A DNA stretch of 64,000 nucleotides, from contig JAKZAN010000068.1 in assembly GCA_023053545.1 (NCBI GenBank), forward strand, positions 146,572-210,571, given 5' to 3'. Shown piece after piece: positions 39,402-54,680 of the stretch (position 1 is the first letter of the stretch; each line of letters begins with the position of its first letter). The position numbers and the translations under genes are program-made. A model generated the notes under the pieces. The model saw nothing but the letters and a program-made list of their open reading frames with translations. It was not told where the DNA came from and did not search any database. This DNA is from Lepidurus packardi. Taxonomy: Eukaryota; Arthropoda; Branchiopoda; Notostraca; Triopsidae.

Positions 39402-42400
39402 CCTTAATTAATTCCTTACGGACTGAATTAATTTCATACGGACTGAATTAATTCCTTACGGACTGAATTAATTCCTTACGGACTGAATTAATACCTTACG
39501 GACTGAATTAAATCCTTACGGACTGAATTAATTCCTTACGGACTGAATTAATTCCTTACGGACTGAATTAATTCCTTACGGACTGAATTAATACCTTACG
39601 GACTGAATTAAATCCTTACGGACTGAATTAATTCCTTACGGACTGAATTAATTCCTTACGGACTGAATTAATTCCTTACTGACTTAATTAATTCCTTACG
39701 GACTGAATTAATTCCTTACGGACTAAATTAATTCCTTACGGACTGAATTAATTCCTTACGGACTTAATTAATTCCTTACGGACTGAATTAATTCCTTACG
39801 GACTGAATTAATTCCTTTCGGACTTAGTTAATTCCTTACGTACTTAATTAATTCCTTACGGTCTGAATTAATTCCGTACGGATTTTATTAATTCCTTACG
39901 GACTGAATTAATTCATTACGGACTTAATTAATCCATTACGGACTGAATTATTTCTTTACGTACTGAAGTTATTCCTTACGGACTGAATTAATTACTTACG
40001 GACTGAATTATTTCCTTACATACTGAAATAATTCCTTACGGACTGAATTAATTCCTTAATTAATTCCTTACGGACTGAATTAATTTCATACGGACTGAAT
40101 TAATTCATTACGGACTTAATTAATCGATTACGGACTGAATTAATTCCTTACGGACTGAATTAATTCCTTACGGACTAAATTAATTCCTTACGGACTGAAT
40201 TAATTCCTTACGGACTTAATTAATTCCTTACGTACTTAATTAATTCCTTACGGTCTGAATTAATTCCGTACGGATTTTATTAATTCCTTACGTACTGAAT
40301 TAATTCCGTACGGATTTTATTAATTCTTTACGGACTGAATAAATTCCTTACGGACTGAATTAATACCTTACGGACTGAATTAAATCCTTACGGACTGAAT
40401 TAATTCCTTACGGACTGAATTAATTCCTTACGGACTGAATGAATTCCTTACTGACTGAATTAATTCCTTACGGACTGAATTAATTCCTTACGGACTAAAT
40501 TAATTCCTTACGGACTGAATTAATTCCTTACGGACTTAATTAATTCCTTACGTACTTAATTAATTCCTTACGGTCTGAATTAATTCCGTACGGATTTTAT
40601 TAATTCCTTACGGACTGAATTAATTCCGTACGGATTTTATTAATTCCTTACGGACTGAATAAATTCCTTACGAACTGAATTAATTCCGTACGGATTTTAT
40701 TAATTCCTTACGGACTGAATTTATTTCATACGGACTGAATTAATTCCTTACGGACTGAATTAATTCCTTAATTAATTCCTTACGGACTGAATTAATTTCA
40801 TACGGACTGAATTAATTCCTTACGGACTGAATTAATTCCTTACGGACTGAATTAAATCCTTACGGACTGAATTAATTCCTTACGGACTGAATTAATTCCT
40901 TACGGACTGAATTAATTCCTTACGGACTGAATTAATACCTTACGGACTGAATTAAATCCTTACGGACTGAATTAATTCCTTACGGACTGAATTAATTCCT
41001 TACGGACTGAATTAATTCCTTACTGACTTAATTAATTCCTTACGGACTGAATTAATTCCTTACGGACTAAATTAATTCCTTACGGACTGAATTAATTCCT
41101 TACGGACTTAATTAATTCCTTACGGACTGAATTAATTCCTTACGGACTGAATTAATTCCTTTCGGACTTAGTTAATTCCTTACGTACTTAATTAATTCCT
41201 TACGGTCTGAATTAATTCCGTACGGATTTTATTAATTCCTTACGGACTGAATTAATTCATTACGGACTTAGTTAATCCATTACGGACTGAATTATTTCTT
41301 TACGTACTGAAGTTATTCCTTACGGACTGAATTAATTACTTACGGACTGAATTATTTCCTTACATACTGAAATAATTCCTTACGGACAGAATTAATTCCT
41401 TACGGACTGAATTAATTCCTTAATTAATTCCTTACGGACTGAATTAATTCCTTCATTAATTCCTTACGGACTGAATTAATTTCATACGGACTGAATTAAT
41501 TCATTACGGACTTAATTAATCGATTACGGACAGAATTAATTCCTTACGGACTGAATTAATTCCTTACGGACTAAATTAATTCCTTACGGACTGAATTAAT
41601 TCCTTACGGACTTAATTAATTCCTTACGTACTTAATTAATTCCTTACGGTCTGAATTAATTCCGTACGGATTTTATTAATTCCTTACGTACTGAATTAAT
41701 TCCGTACGGATTTTATTAATTCTTTACGGACTGAATAAATTCCTTACGGACTGAATTAATACCTTACGGACTGAATTAAATCCTTACGGACTGAATTAAT
41801 TCCTTACGGACTGAATTAATTCCTTACGGACTGAATGAATTCCTTACTGACTGAATTAATTCCTTACGGACTGAACTAATTCCTTACGGACTAAATTAAT
41901 TCCTTACGGACTGAATTAATTCCTTACGGACTTAATTAATTCCTTACGTACTTAATTAATTCCTTACGGTCTGAATTAATTCCGTACGGATTTTATTAAT
42001 TCCTTACGGACTGAATTAATTCCGTACGGATTTTATTAATTCCTTACGGACTGAATAAATTCCTTACGAACTGAATTAATTCCGTACGGATTTTATTAAT
42101 TCCTTACGGACTGAATTTATTTCATACGGACTGAATTAATTCATTACGGACTTAATTAATCCATTACAGACTGAATTAATTCCTTACGGACTGAATTAAT
42201 TCCTTACGGATTTTATTAATTCCTTACGGACTGAATTTATTCATTACGGACTTAATTAATCCATTACAGACTGAATTAATTCCTTACGGACTGAATTATT
42301 TCCTTACGGACTGAATTAATACCTTACGGACTGAATTAAATCCTTACGGACTGAATTAATTCCTTACGGACTGAATTAATTCTTTACGGATTGAATTAAT

Positions 42401-42463
42401 TCCTTACTGACTGAATTAAATCCTTACGGACTGAATTAATTCCTTACGGACTGAATAAATTCC
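39402..42463 (+). repeat. 652, 712, 652, 32 and 1,472-bp blocks
   Basis: The 652-bp blocks (39402 and 40766) share AATACC, AAATCC, ACTGACTTAA, ACTAAATT, TTTCGGACTTAG, TTTCTTT and ACATACTG. The second carries AGTTAATCC near 41,271. Heads at 41418 and 41450 are only 32 bp apart, a duplicated 12-bp unit plus one monomer; the second reads CCTTCATT. Near 42,120 a TTTATTTCAT monomer marks a join; the same join is at 40,728. Confidence 0.78.
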
Positions 42464-44599
42464 TTTCGGACTTAGTTAATTCCTTACGTACTTAATTAAT
42501 TCCTTACGGTCTGAATTAATTCCGTACGGATTTTATTAATTCCTTACGGACTGAATTAATTCATTACGGACTTAATTAATCCATTTCGGACTGAATTATT
42601 TCTTTACGTACTGAAGTTATTCCTTACGGACTGAATTAATTACTTACGGACTGAATTATTTCCTTACATACTGAAATAATTCCTTACGGACTGAATTAAT
42701 TCCTTACGGACTGAATTAATTCCTTACGGACTGAATTAATTCCTTACGGACTTAATTAATTCCTTACGGTCTGAATTAATTCCGTACGGATTTTATTAAT
42801 TCCTTACGGACTGAATTAATTCATTACGGACTTAATTAATCCATTACGGACTGAATTATTTCCTTACGTACTGAAGTTATTCCTTACGGACTGAATTAAT
42901 TCCTTATGGACTGAATTAATTCCTTAATTAATTCCTTACGGACTGAATTAATTTCATACGGACTGAATTAATTCCTTACGGACTGAATTAATTCCTTACG
43001 GACTGAATTAATACCTTACGGACTGAATTAAATCCTTACGGACTGAATTAATTCCTTACGGACTGAATTAATTCCTTACGGACTGAATTAATTCCTTACT
43101 GACTGAATTAATTCCTTACGGACTGAATTAATTTCTTACGGACTGAATTAATTCCTTACGGACTGAATTAATTCCTTACGGCCTGAATTAATTCCGTACG
43201 GATTTTATTAATTCCTTACGGACTGAATTAATTCATTACGGAGTTAATTAATCCATTACGGACTGAATTATTTCCTTACGTACTGAAGTTATTCCTTACG
43301 GACTGAATTAATTCCTTACGGACTGAATTAATTCCTTAATTAATTCCTTACGGACTGAATTAATTTCATACGGACTGAATTAATTCCTTACGGACTGAAT
43401 TAATTCCTTACGGACTGAATTAAATCCTTACGGACTGAATTAATTCCTTACGGACTGAATTAATTCCTTACGGACTGAATTAATTCCTTACGGACTGAAT
43501 TAATACCTTACGGACTGAATTAAATCCTTACGGACTGAATTAATTCCTTACGGACTGAATTAATTCCTTACGGACTGAATTAATTCCTTACAGACTTAAT
43601 TAATTCCTTACGGACTGAATTAATTCCTTACGGACTAAATTAATTCCTTACGGACTGAATTAATTCCTTACGGACTTAATTAATTCCTTACGGACTGAAT
43701 TAAATCCTTACGGACTGAATTAATTCCTTTCGGACTTAGTTAATTCCTTACGTACTTAATTAATTCCTTACGGTCTGAATTAATTCCGTACGGATTTTAT
43801 TAATTCCTTACGGACTGAATTAATTCATTACGGACTTAGTTAATCCATTACGGACTGAATTATTTTTTTACGTACTGAAGTTATTCCTTACGGACTGAAT
43901 TAATTACTTACGGACTGAATTATTTCCTTACATACTGAAATAATTCCTTACGGACTGAATTAATTCCTTACGGACTGAATTAATTAATTAATTAATTCCT
44001 TACGGACTGAATTAATTTCATACGGACTGAATTAATTCATTACGGACTTAATTAATCGATTACGGACTGAATTAATTCCTTACGGACTGAATTAATTCCT
44101 TACGGACTTAATTAATTCCTTACGTACTTAATTAATTCCTTACGGTCTGAATTAATTTCATACGGACTGAATTAATTCATTACGGACTTAATTAATCGAT
44201 TACGGACTTAATTAATCCATTACAGACTGAATTAATTCCTTACGGACTGAATTAATTCCTTACGGATTTTATTAATTCCTTACGGACTGAATTAATTCCG
44301 TACGGATTTTATTAATTCCTTACGGACTGAATTTATTCATTACGGACTTAATTAATCCATTACAGACTGAATTAATTCCTTACGGACTGAATTAATTCCT
44401 TACGGACTGAATTAATACCTTACGGACTGAATTAAATCCTTACGGACTGAACTAATTCCTTACGGACTGAATTAATTCCTTACGGACTGAATTAATTCCT
44501 TACTGACTGAATTATTTCCTTACATACTTAAATAATTCCTTACGGACTGAATTAATTCCTTACGGACTGAATTAATTCCTTACGGACTGAATTAATTCC
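42464..44599 (+). repeat. 2,136-bp super-repeat, copy 1
   Basis: Heads at 42922, 43334 and 43986 (412 then 652 bp, then the start of a long block). It shares GGAGTTAATTAATCC (43,241) and the seven-T run (43,863) with copy 2. Private changes are AA for CC in the 12-bp unit at 43986 and AAATCC near 43,703. The copy limits are inferred from where the TTTCGGACTTAG monomer recurs (42,464 and 44,600). Confidence 0.85.
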
Positions 44600-46735
44600 T
44601 TTCGGACTTAGTTAATTCCTTACGTACTTAATTAATTCCTTACGGTCTGAATTAATTCCGTACGGATTTTATTAATTCCTTACGGACTGAATTAATTCAT
44701 TACGGACTTAATTAATCCATTTCGGACTGAATTATTTCTTTACGTACTGAAGGTATTCCTTACGGACTGAATTAATTACTTACGGACTGAATTATTTCCT
44801 TACATACTGAAATAATTCCTTACGGACTGAATTAATTCCTTACGGACTGAATTAATTCCTTACGGACTGAATTAATTCCTTACGGACTTAATTAATTCCT
44901 TACGGTCTGAATTAATTCCGTACGGATTTTATTAATTCCTTACGGACTGAATTAATTCATTACGGACTTAATTAATCCATTACGGACTGAATTATTTCCT
45001 TACGTACTGAAGTTATTCCTTACGGACTGAATTAATTCCTTATGGACTGAATTAATTCCTTAATTAATTCCTTACGGACTGAATTAATTTCATACGGACT
45101 GAATTAATTCCTTACGGACTGAATTAATTCCTTACGGACTGAATTAATACCTTACGGACTGAATTAAATCCTTACGGACTGAATTAATTCCTTACGGACT
45201 GAATTAATTCCTTACGGACTGAATTAATTCCTTACTGACTGAATTAATTCCTTACGGACTGAATTAATTTCTTACGGACTGAATTAATTCCTTACGGACT
45301 GAATTAATTCCTTACGGCCTGAATTAATTCCGTACGGATTTTATTAATTCCTTACGGACTGAATTAATTCATTACGGAGTTAATTAATCCATTACGGACT
45401 GAATTATTTCCTTACGTACTGAAGTTATTCCTTACGGACTGAATTAATTCCTTACGGACTGAATTAATTCCTTAATTAATTCCTTACGGACTGAATTAAT
45501 TTCATACGGACTGAATTAATTCCTTACGGACTGAATTAATTCCTTACGGACTGAATTAAATCCTTACGGACTGAATTAATTCCTTACGGACTGAATTAAT
45601 TCCTTACGGACTGAATTAATTCCTTACGGACTGAATTAATACCTTACGGACTGAATTAAATCCTTACGGACTGAATTAATTCCTTACGGACTGAATTAAT
45701 CCCTTACGGACTGAATTAATTCCTTACAGACTTAATTAATTCCTTACGGACTGAATTAATTCCTTACGGACTAAATTAATTCCTTACGGACTGAATTAAT
45801 TCCTTACGGACTTAATTAATTCCTTACGGACTGAATTAATTCCTTACGGACTGAATTAATTCCTTTCGGACTTAGTTAATTCCTTACGTACTTAATTAAT
45901 TCCTTACGGTCTGAATTAATTCCGTACGGATTTTATTAATTCCTTACGGACTGAATTAATTCATTACGGACTTAGTTAATCCATTACGGACTGAATTATT
46001 TTTTTACGTACTGAAGTTATTCCTTACGGACTGAATTAATTACTTACGGACTGAATTATTTCCTTACATACTGAAATAATTCCTTACGGACTGAATTAAT
46101 TCCTTACGGACTGAATTAATTCCTTAATTAATTCCTTACGGACTGAATTAATTTCATACGGACTGAATTAATTCATTACGGACTTAATTAATCGATTACG
46201 GACTGAATTAATTCCTTACGGACTGAATTAATTCCTTACGGACTTAATTAATTCCTTACGTACTTAATTAATTCCTTACGGTCTGAATTAATTTCATACG
46301 GACTGAATTAATTCATTACGGACTTAATTAATCGATTACGGACTTAATTAATCCATTACAGACTGAATTAATTCCTTACGGACTGAATTAATTCCTTACG
46401 GATTTTATTAATTCCTTACGGACTGAATTAATTCCGTACGGATTTTATTAATTCCTTACGGACTGAATTTATTCATTACGGACTTAATTAATCCATTACA
46501 GACTGAATTAATTCCTTACGGACTGAATTAATTCCTTACGGACTGAATTAATACCTTACGGACTGAATTAAATCCTTACGGACTGAACTAATTCCTTACG
46601 GACTGAATTAATTCCTTACGGACTGAATTAATTCCTTACTGACTGAATTATTTCCTTACATACTTAAATAATTCCTTACGGACTGAATTAATTCCTTACG
46701 GACTGAATTAATTCCTTACGGACTGAATTAATTCC
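44600..46735 (+). repeat. 2,136-bp super-repeat, copy 2
   Basis: Heads at 45058, 45470 and 46122 lie 2,136 bp after those of copy 1. Private changes are GAAGGTATTCC near 44,751 and AATCCCTTACGG near 45,710. After about 46,736 the two diverge. Confidence 0.85.
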
Positions 46736-47613
46736 TTACGGACTGAATTAATTCCTTACGTACTTAATTAATTCCTTACGGTCTGAATTAATTCCGTACG
46801 GATTTTATTAATTCCTTACGGACTGAATTAATTCATTACGGACTTAATTAATCCATTACAGACTGAATTAATTCCTTACGGACTGAATTAATTCCTTACG
46901 GATTTTATTAATTCCTTACGGACTGAATTTATTCATTACGGACTTAATTAATCCATTACAGACTGAATTAATTCCTTACGGACTGAATTATTTCCTTACG
47001 GACTGAATTAATACCTTACGGACTGAATTAAATCCTTACGGACTGAATTAATTCCTTACGGACTGAATTAATTCTTTACGGACTGAATTAATTCCTTACT
47101 GACTGAATTAAATCCTTACGGACTGAATTAATTCCTTACGGACTGAATTAATTCCTTTCGGACTTAGTTAATTCCTTACGTACTTAATTAATTCCTTACG
47201 GTCTGAATTAATTCCGTACGGATTTTATTAATTCCTTACGGACTGAATTAATTCATTACGGACTTAATTAATCCATTTCGGACTGAATTATTTCTTTACG
47301 TACTGAAGTTATTCCTTACGGACTGAATTAATTACTTACGGACTGAATTATTTCCTTACATACTGAAATAATTCCTTACGGACTGAATTAATTCCTTACG
47401 GACTGAATTAATTCCTTACGGACTGAATTAATTCCTTACGGACTTAATTAATTCCTTACGGTCTGAATTAATTCCGTACGGATTTTATTAATTCCTTACG
47501 GACTGAATTAATTCATTACGGACTTAATTAATCCATTACGGACTGAATTATTTCCTTACGTACTGAAGTTATTCCTTACGGACTGAATTAATTCCTTATG
47601 GACTGAATTAATT
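46736..47613 (+). repeat. Tail of the 1,492-bp block, a dispersed segment
   Basis: From about 46,821 to 47,613 the marker order equals 42,129-42,921 (offset 4,692). From about 46,281 onward most of it also equals 61,617-62,949 (offset 15,336). The segment always ends with TTATGG then a 12-bp unit. Confidence 0.82.
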
Positions 47614-50600
47614 CCTTAATTAATTCCTTACGGACTGAATTAATTTCATACGGACTGAATTAATTCCTTACGGACTGAATTAATTCCTTACGGACTGAAT
47701 TAATACCTTACGGACTGAATTAAATCCTTACGGACTGAATTAATTCCTTACGGACTGAATTAATTCCTTACGGACTGAATTAATTCCTTACTGACTGAAT
47801 TAATTCCTTACGGACTGAATTAATTCCTTACGGACTGAATTAATTCCTTACGGACTGAATTAATTCCTTACGGCCTGAATTAATTCCGTACGGATTTTAT
47901 TAATTCCTTACGGACTGAATTAATTCATTACGGACTTAATTAATCCATTACGGACTGAATTATTTCCTTACGTACTGAAGTTATTCCTTACGGACTGAAT
48001 TAATTCCTTACGGACTGAATTAATTCCTTAATTAATTCCTTACGGACTGAATTAATTTCATACGGACTGAATTAATTCCTTACGGACTGAATTAATTCCT
48101 TACGGACTGAATTAAATCCTTACGGACTGAATTAATTCCTTACGGACTGAATTAATTCCTTACGGACTGAATTAATTCCTTACGGACTGAATTAATACCT
48201 TACGGACTGAATTAAATCCTTACGGACTGAATTAATTCCTTACGGACTGAATTAATTCCTTACGGACTGAATTAATTCCTTACTGACTTAATTAATTCCT
48301 TACGGACTGAATTAATTCCTTACGGACTAAATTAATTCCTTACGGACTGAATTAATTCCTTACGGACTTAATTAATTCCTTACGGACTGAATTAATTCCT
48401 TACGGACTGAATTAATTCCTTTCGGACTTAGTTAATTCCTTACGTACTTAATTAATTCCTTACGGTCTGAATTAATTCCGTACGGATTTTATTAATTCCT
48501 TACGGACTGAATTAATTCATTACGGACTTAGTTAATCCATTACGGACTGAATTATTTTTTTACGTACTGAAGTTATTCCTTACGGACTGAATTAATTACT
48601 TACGGACTGAATTATTTCCTTACATACTGAAATAATTCCTTACGGACTGAATTAATTCCTTACGGACTGAATTAATTCCTTAATTAATTCCTTACGGACT
48701 GAATTAATTTCATACGGACTGAATTAATTCATTACGGACTTAATTAATCGATTACGGACTGAATTAATTCCTTACGGACTGAATTAATTCCTTACGGACT
48801 TAATTAATTCCTTACGTACTTAATTAATTCCTTACGGTCTGAATTAATTTCATACGGACTGAATTAATTCATTACGGACTTAATTAATCGATTACGGACT
48901 TAATTAATCCATTACAGACTGAATTAATTCCTTACGGACTGAATTAATTCCTTACGGATTTTATTAATTCCTTACGGACTGAATTAATTCCGTACGGATT
49001 TTATTAATTCCTTACGGACTGAATTTATTCATTACGGACTTAATTAATCCATTACAGACTGAATTAATTCCTTACGGACTGAATTAATTCCTTACGGACT
49101 GAATTAATACCTTACGGACTGAATTAAATCCTTACGGACTGAACTAATTCCTTACGGACTGAATTAATTCCTTACGGACTGAATTAATTCCTTACTGACT
49201 GAATTATTTCCTTACATACTTAAATAATTCCTTACGGACTGAATTAATTCCTTACGGACTGAATTAATTCCTTACGGACTGAATTAATTCCTTACGGACT
49301 GAATTAATTCCTTACGTACTTAATTAATTCCTTACGGTCTGAATTAATTCCGTACGGATTTTACTAATTCCTTACGGACTGAATTAATTCATTACGGACT
49401 TAATTAATCCATTACGGACTGAATTATTTCCTTACGTACTGAAGTTATTCCTTACGGACTGAATTAATTCCTTATGGACTGAATTAATTCCTTAATTAAT
49501 TCCTTACGGACTGAATTAATTTCATACGGACTGAATTAATTCCTTACGGACTGAATTAATTCCTTACGGACTGAATTAATTCCTTACGGACTGAATTAAT
49601 TCCTTACGGATTTTATTAATTCCTTACGGACTGAATTAATTCCGTACGGATTTTATTAATTCCTTACGGACTGAATTTATTCATTACGGACTTAATTAAT
49701 CCATTACAGACTGAATTAATTCCTTACGGACTGAATTAATTCCTTACGGACTGAATTAATACCTTACGGACTGAATTAAATCCTTACGGACTGAACTAAT
49801 TCCTTACGGACTGAATTAATTCCTTACGGACTGAATTAATTCCTTACTGACTGAATTAAATCCTTACGGACTGAATTAATTCCTTACGGACTGAATTAAT
49901 TCCTTTCGGACTTAGTTAATTCCTTACGTACTTAATTAATTCCTTACGGTCTGAATTAATTCCGTACGGATTTTATTAATTCCTTACGGACTGAATTAAT
50001 TCATTTCGGACTTAATTAATCCATTTCGGACTGAATTATTTCTTTACGTACTGAAGTTATTCCTTACGGACTGAATTAATTACTTACGGACTGAATTATT
50101 TCCTTACATACTTAAATAATTCCTTACGGATTGAATTAATTCCTTACGGACTGAATTAATTCCTTAATTAATTCCTTACGGACTGAATTAATTTCATACG
50201 GACTGAATTAATTCCTTACTGACTGAATTAATTCCTTACGGACTGAATTACTTCCTTACGGACTAAATTAATTCCTTACGGACTGAATTAATTCCTTACG
50301 GACTTAATTAATTCCTTACGTACTTAATTAATTCCTTACGGTCTGAATTAATTCCGTACGGATTTTATTAATTCCTTACGGACTAAATTAATTCCTTACG
50401 GACTGAATTAATACCTTACGGACTGAATTAAATCCTTACGGACTGAATTAATTCCTTACGGACTGAATTAATTCCTTACGGACTGAATTAATTCCTTACT
50501 GACTGAATTAATTCCTTACGGACTGAATTAATTCCTTACGGACTGAATTAATTCCTTACGGACTGAATTAATTCCTTACGGCCTGAATTAATTCCGTACG

Positions 50601-51180
50601 GATTTTATTAATTCCTTACGGATTGAATTAATTCATTACGGACTTAATTAATCCATTACGGACTGAATTATTTCCTTACGTACTGAAGTTATTCCTTACG
50701 GACTGAATTAATTCCTTACGGACTGAATTAATTCCTTAATTAATTCCTTACGGACTGAATTAATTTCATACGGACTGAATTAATTCCTTACGGACTGAAT
50801 TAATTCCTTACGGACTGAATTAAATCCTTACGGACTGAATTAATTCCTTACGGACTGAATTAATTCCTTACGGACTGAATTAATTCCTTACGGACTGAAT
50901 TAATACCTTACGGACTGAATTAAATCCTTACGGACTGAATTAATTCCTTACGGACTGAATTAATTCCTTACGGACTGAATTAATTCCTTACTGACTTAAT
51001 TAATTCCTTACGGACTGAATTAATTCCTTACGGACTAAATTAATTCCTTACGGACTGAATTAATTCCTTACGGACTTAATTAATTCCTTACGGACTGAAT
51101 TAATTCCTTACGTACTTAATTAATTCCTTACGGTCTGAATTAATTCCGTACGGATTTTATTAATTCCTTACGGACTGAAT
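47614..51180 (+). repeat. 412, 652, 812, 672, 572 and 612-bp blocks
   Basis: This series continues the 412-then-652 order of the 2,136-bp repeats, then adds the 812 and 672-bp blocks that are amplified downstream. Offset 2,668 bp relates 48,678-50,161 to 51,346-52,829. The 572-bp block (50162) ends in a GGCCTG tail (50,581), so it is a 672/852-type head with a 412-type tail. The seven-T run recurs at 48,555. Confidence 0.83.
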
Positions 51181-54100
51181 TAATTCATTACGGACTTAGT
51201 TAATCCATTACGGACTGAATTATTTTTTTACGTACTGAAGTTATTCCTTACGGACTGAATTAATTACTTACGGACTGAATTATTTCCTTACATACTGAAA
51301 TAATTCCTTACGGACTGAATTAATTCCTTACGGACTGAATTAATTCCTTAATTAATTCCTTACGGACTGAATTAATTTCATACGGACTGAATTAATTCAT
51401 TACGGACTTAATTAATCGATTACGGACTGAATTAATTCCTTACGGACTGAATTAATTCCTTACGGACTTAATTAATTCCTTACGTACTTAATTAATTCCT
51501 TACGGTCTGAATTAATTTCATACGGACTGAATTAATTCATTACGGACTTAATTAATCGATTACGGACTTAATTAATCCATTACAGACTGAATTAATTCCT
51601 TACGGACTGAATTAATTCCTTACGGATTTTATTAATTCCTTACGGACTGAATTAATTCCGTACGGATTTTATTAATTCCTTACGGACTGAATTTATTCAT
51701 TACGGACTTAATTAATCCATTACAGACTGAATTAATTCCTTACGGACTGAATTAATTCCTTACGGACTGAATTAATACCTTACGGACTGAATTAAATCCT
51801 TACGGACTGAACTAATTCCTTACGGACTGAATTAATTCCTTACGGACTGAATTAATTCCTTACTGACTGAATTATTTCCTTACATACTTAAATAATTCCT
51901 TACGGACTGAATTAATTCCTTACGGACTGAATTAATTCCTTACGGACTGAATTAATTCCTTACGGACTGAATTAATTCCTTACGTACTTAATTAATTCCT
52001 TACGGTCTGAATTAATTCCGTACGGATTTTACTAATTCCTTACGGACTGAATTAATTCATTACGGACTTAATTAATCCATTACGGACTGAATTATTTCCT
52101 TACGTACTGAAGTTATTCCTCACGGACTGAATTAATTCCTTATGGACTGAATTAATTCCTTAATTAATTCCTTACGGACTGAATTAATTTCATACGGACT
52201 GAATTAATTCCTTACGGACTGAATTAATTCCTTACGGACTGAATTAATTCCTTACGGACTGAATTAATTCCTTACGGATTTTATTAATTCCTTACGGACT
52301 GAATTAATTCCGTACGGATTTTATTAATTCCTTACGGACTGAATTTATTCATTACGGACTTAATTAATCCATTACAGACTGAATTAATTCCTTACGGACT
52401 GAATTAATTCCTTACGGACTGAATTAATACCTTACGGACTGAATTAAATCCTTACGGACTGAACTAATTCCTTACGGACTGAATTAATTCCTTACGGACT
52501 GAATTAATTCCTTACTGACTGAATTAAATCCTTACGGACTGAATTAATTCCTTACGGACTGAATTAATTCCTTTCGGACTTAGTTAATTCCTTACGTACT
52601 TAATTAATTCCTTACGGTCTGAATTAATTCCGTACGGATTTTATTAATTCCTTACGGACTGAATTAATTCATTTCGGACTTAATTAATCCATTTCGGACT
52701 GAATTATTTCTTTACGTACTGAAGTTATTCCTTACGGACTGAATTAATTACTTACGGACTGAATTATTTCCTTACATACTTAAATAATTCCTTACGGATT
52801 GAATTAATTCCTTACGGACTGAATTAATTCCTTAATTAATTCCTTACGGACTGAATTAATTTCATACGGACTGAATTAATTCCTTACTGACTGAATTAAT
52901 TCCTTACGGACTGAATTAATTCCTTACGGACTAAATTAATTCCTTACGGACTGAATTAATTCCTTACGGACTTAATTAATTCCTTACGTACTTAATTAAT
53001 TCCTTACGGTCTGAATTAATTCCGTACGGATTTTATTAATTCCTTACGGACTAAATTAATTCCTTACGGACTGAATTAATTCCTTACGGACTTAATTAAT
53101 TCCTTACGTACTTAATTAATTCCTTACGGTCTGAATTAATTCCGTACGGATTTTATTAATTCCTTACGGACTGAATTAATTCCTTACGGATTTTATTAAT
53201 TCCTTACGGACTGAATAAATTCCTTACGAACTGAATTAATTCCGTACGGATTTTATTAATTCCTTACGGACTGAATTTATTCATTACGGACTTAATTAAT
53301 CCATTACAGACTGAATTAATTCCTTACGGACTGAATTAATTCCTTACGGACTGAATTAATACCTTACGGACTGAATTAAATCCTTACGGACTGAATTAAT
53401 TCCTTACGGACTGAATTAATTCCTTACGGACTGAATTAATTCCTTACTGACTGAATTAATTCCTTACGGACTAAATTAATTCCTTACGGACTGAATTAAT
53501 ACCTTACGGACTGAATTAAATCCTTACGGACTGAATTAATTCCTTACGGACTGAATTAATTCCTTACGGACTGAATTAATTCCTTACTGACTGAATTAAT
53601 TCCTTACGGACTAAATTAATTCCTTACATACTGAAATAATTCCTTACGGACTGAATTAATTCCTTACGGACTGAATTAATTCCTTAATTAATTCCTTACG
53701 GACTGAATTAATTTCATACGGACTGAATTAATTCATTACGGACTTAATTAATCGATTACGGACTGAATTAATTCCTTACGGACTGAATTAATTCCTTACG
53801 GACTTAATTAATTCCTTACGTACTTAATTAATTCCTTACGGTCTGAATTAATTTCATACGGACTGAATTAATTCATTACGGACTTAATTAATCGATTACG
53901 GACTTAATTAATCCATTACAGACTGAATTAATTCCTTACGGACTGAATTAATTCCTTACGGATTTTATTAATTCCTTACGGACTGAATTAATTCCGTACG
54001 GATTTTATTAATTCCTTACGGACTGAATTTATTCATTACGGACTTAATTAATCCATTACAGACTGAATTAATTCCTTACGGACTGAATTAATTCCTTACG

Positions 54101-54680
54101 GACTGAATTAATACCTTACGGACTGAATTAAATCCTTACGGACTGAACTAATTCCTTACGGACTGAATTAATTCCTTACGGACTGAATTAATTCCTTACT
54201 GACTGAATTATTTCCTTACATACTTAAATAATTCCTTACGGACTGAATTAATTCCTTACGGACTGAATTAATTCCTTACGGACTGAATTAATTCCTTACG
54301 GACTGAATTAATTCCTTACGTACTTAATTAATTCCTTACGGTCTGAATTAATTCCGTACGGATTTTATTAATTCCTTACGGACTGAATTAATTCATTACG
54401 GACTTAATTAATCCATTACGGACTGAATTATTTCCTTACGTACTGAAGTTATTCCTTACGGACTGAATTAATTCCTTATGGACTGAATTAATTCCTTAAT
54501 TAATTCCTTACGGACTGAATTAATTTCATACGGACTGAATTAATTCCTTACGGACTGAATTAATTCCTTACGGACTGAATTAATTCCTTACGGACTGAAT
54601 TAATTCCTTACGGATTTTATTAATTCCTTACGGACTGAATTAATTCCGTACGGATTTTATTAATTCCTTACGGACTGAAT
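51181..54680 (+). repeat. 3,500-bp super-repeat, copy 1
   Basis: Heads at 51346, 52158, 52830, 53682 and 54494 (812, 672, 852, 812 bp, then a block cut short). The only difference from copy 2 noticed in register is CTCACGG at 52,121. It includes a 120-bp duplication (52,921-53,160) and a 140-bp one (about 53,461 and 53,601). Confidence 0.9.
52921..53160 (+). repeat. 120-bp tandem duplication, carried in three places
   Basis: Six monomers (ACTAAATT, plain, ACTTAATT, ACGTACTT, GGTCTG, CCGTACGG-ATTTT) are duplicated here. The same doubled arrangement is at 56,421-56,660 and 58,761-59,000, so the local event preceded amplification of the larger block. Confidence 0.88.
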
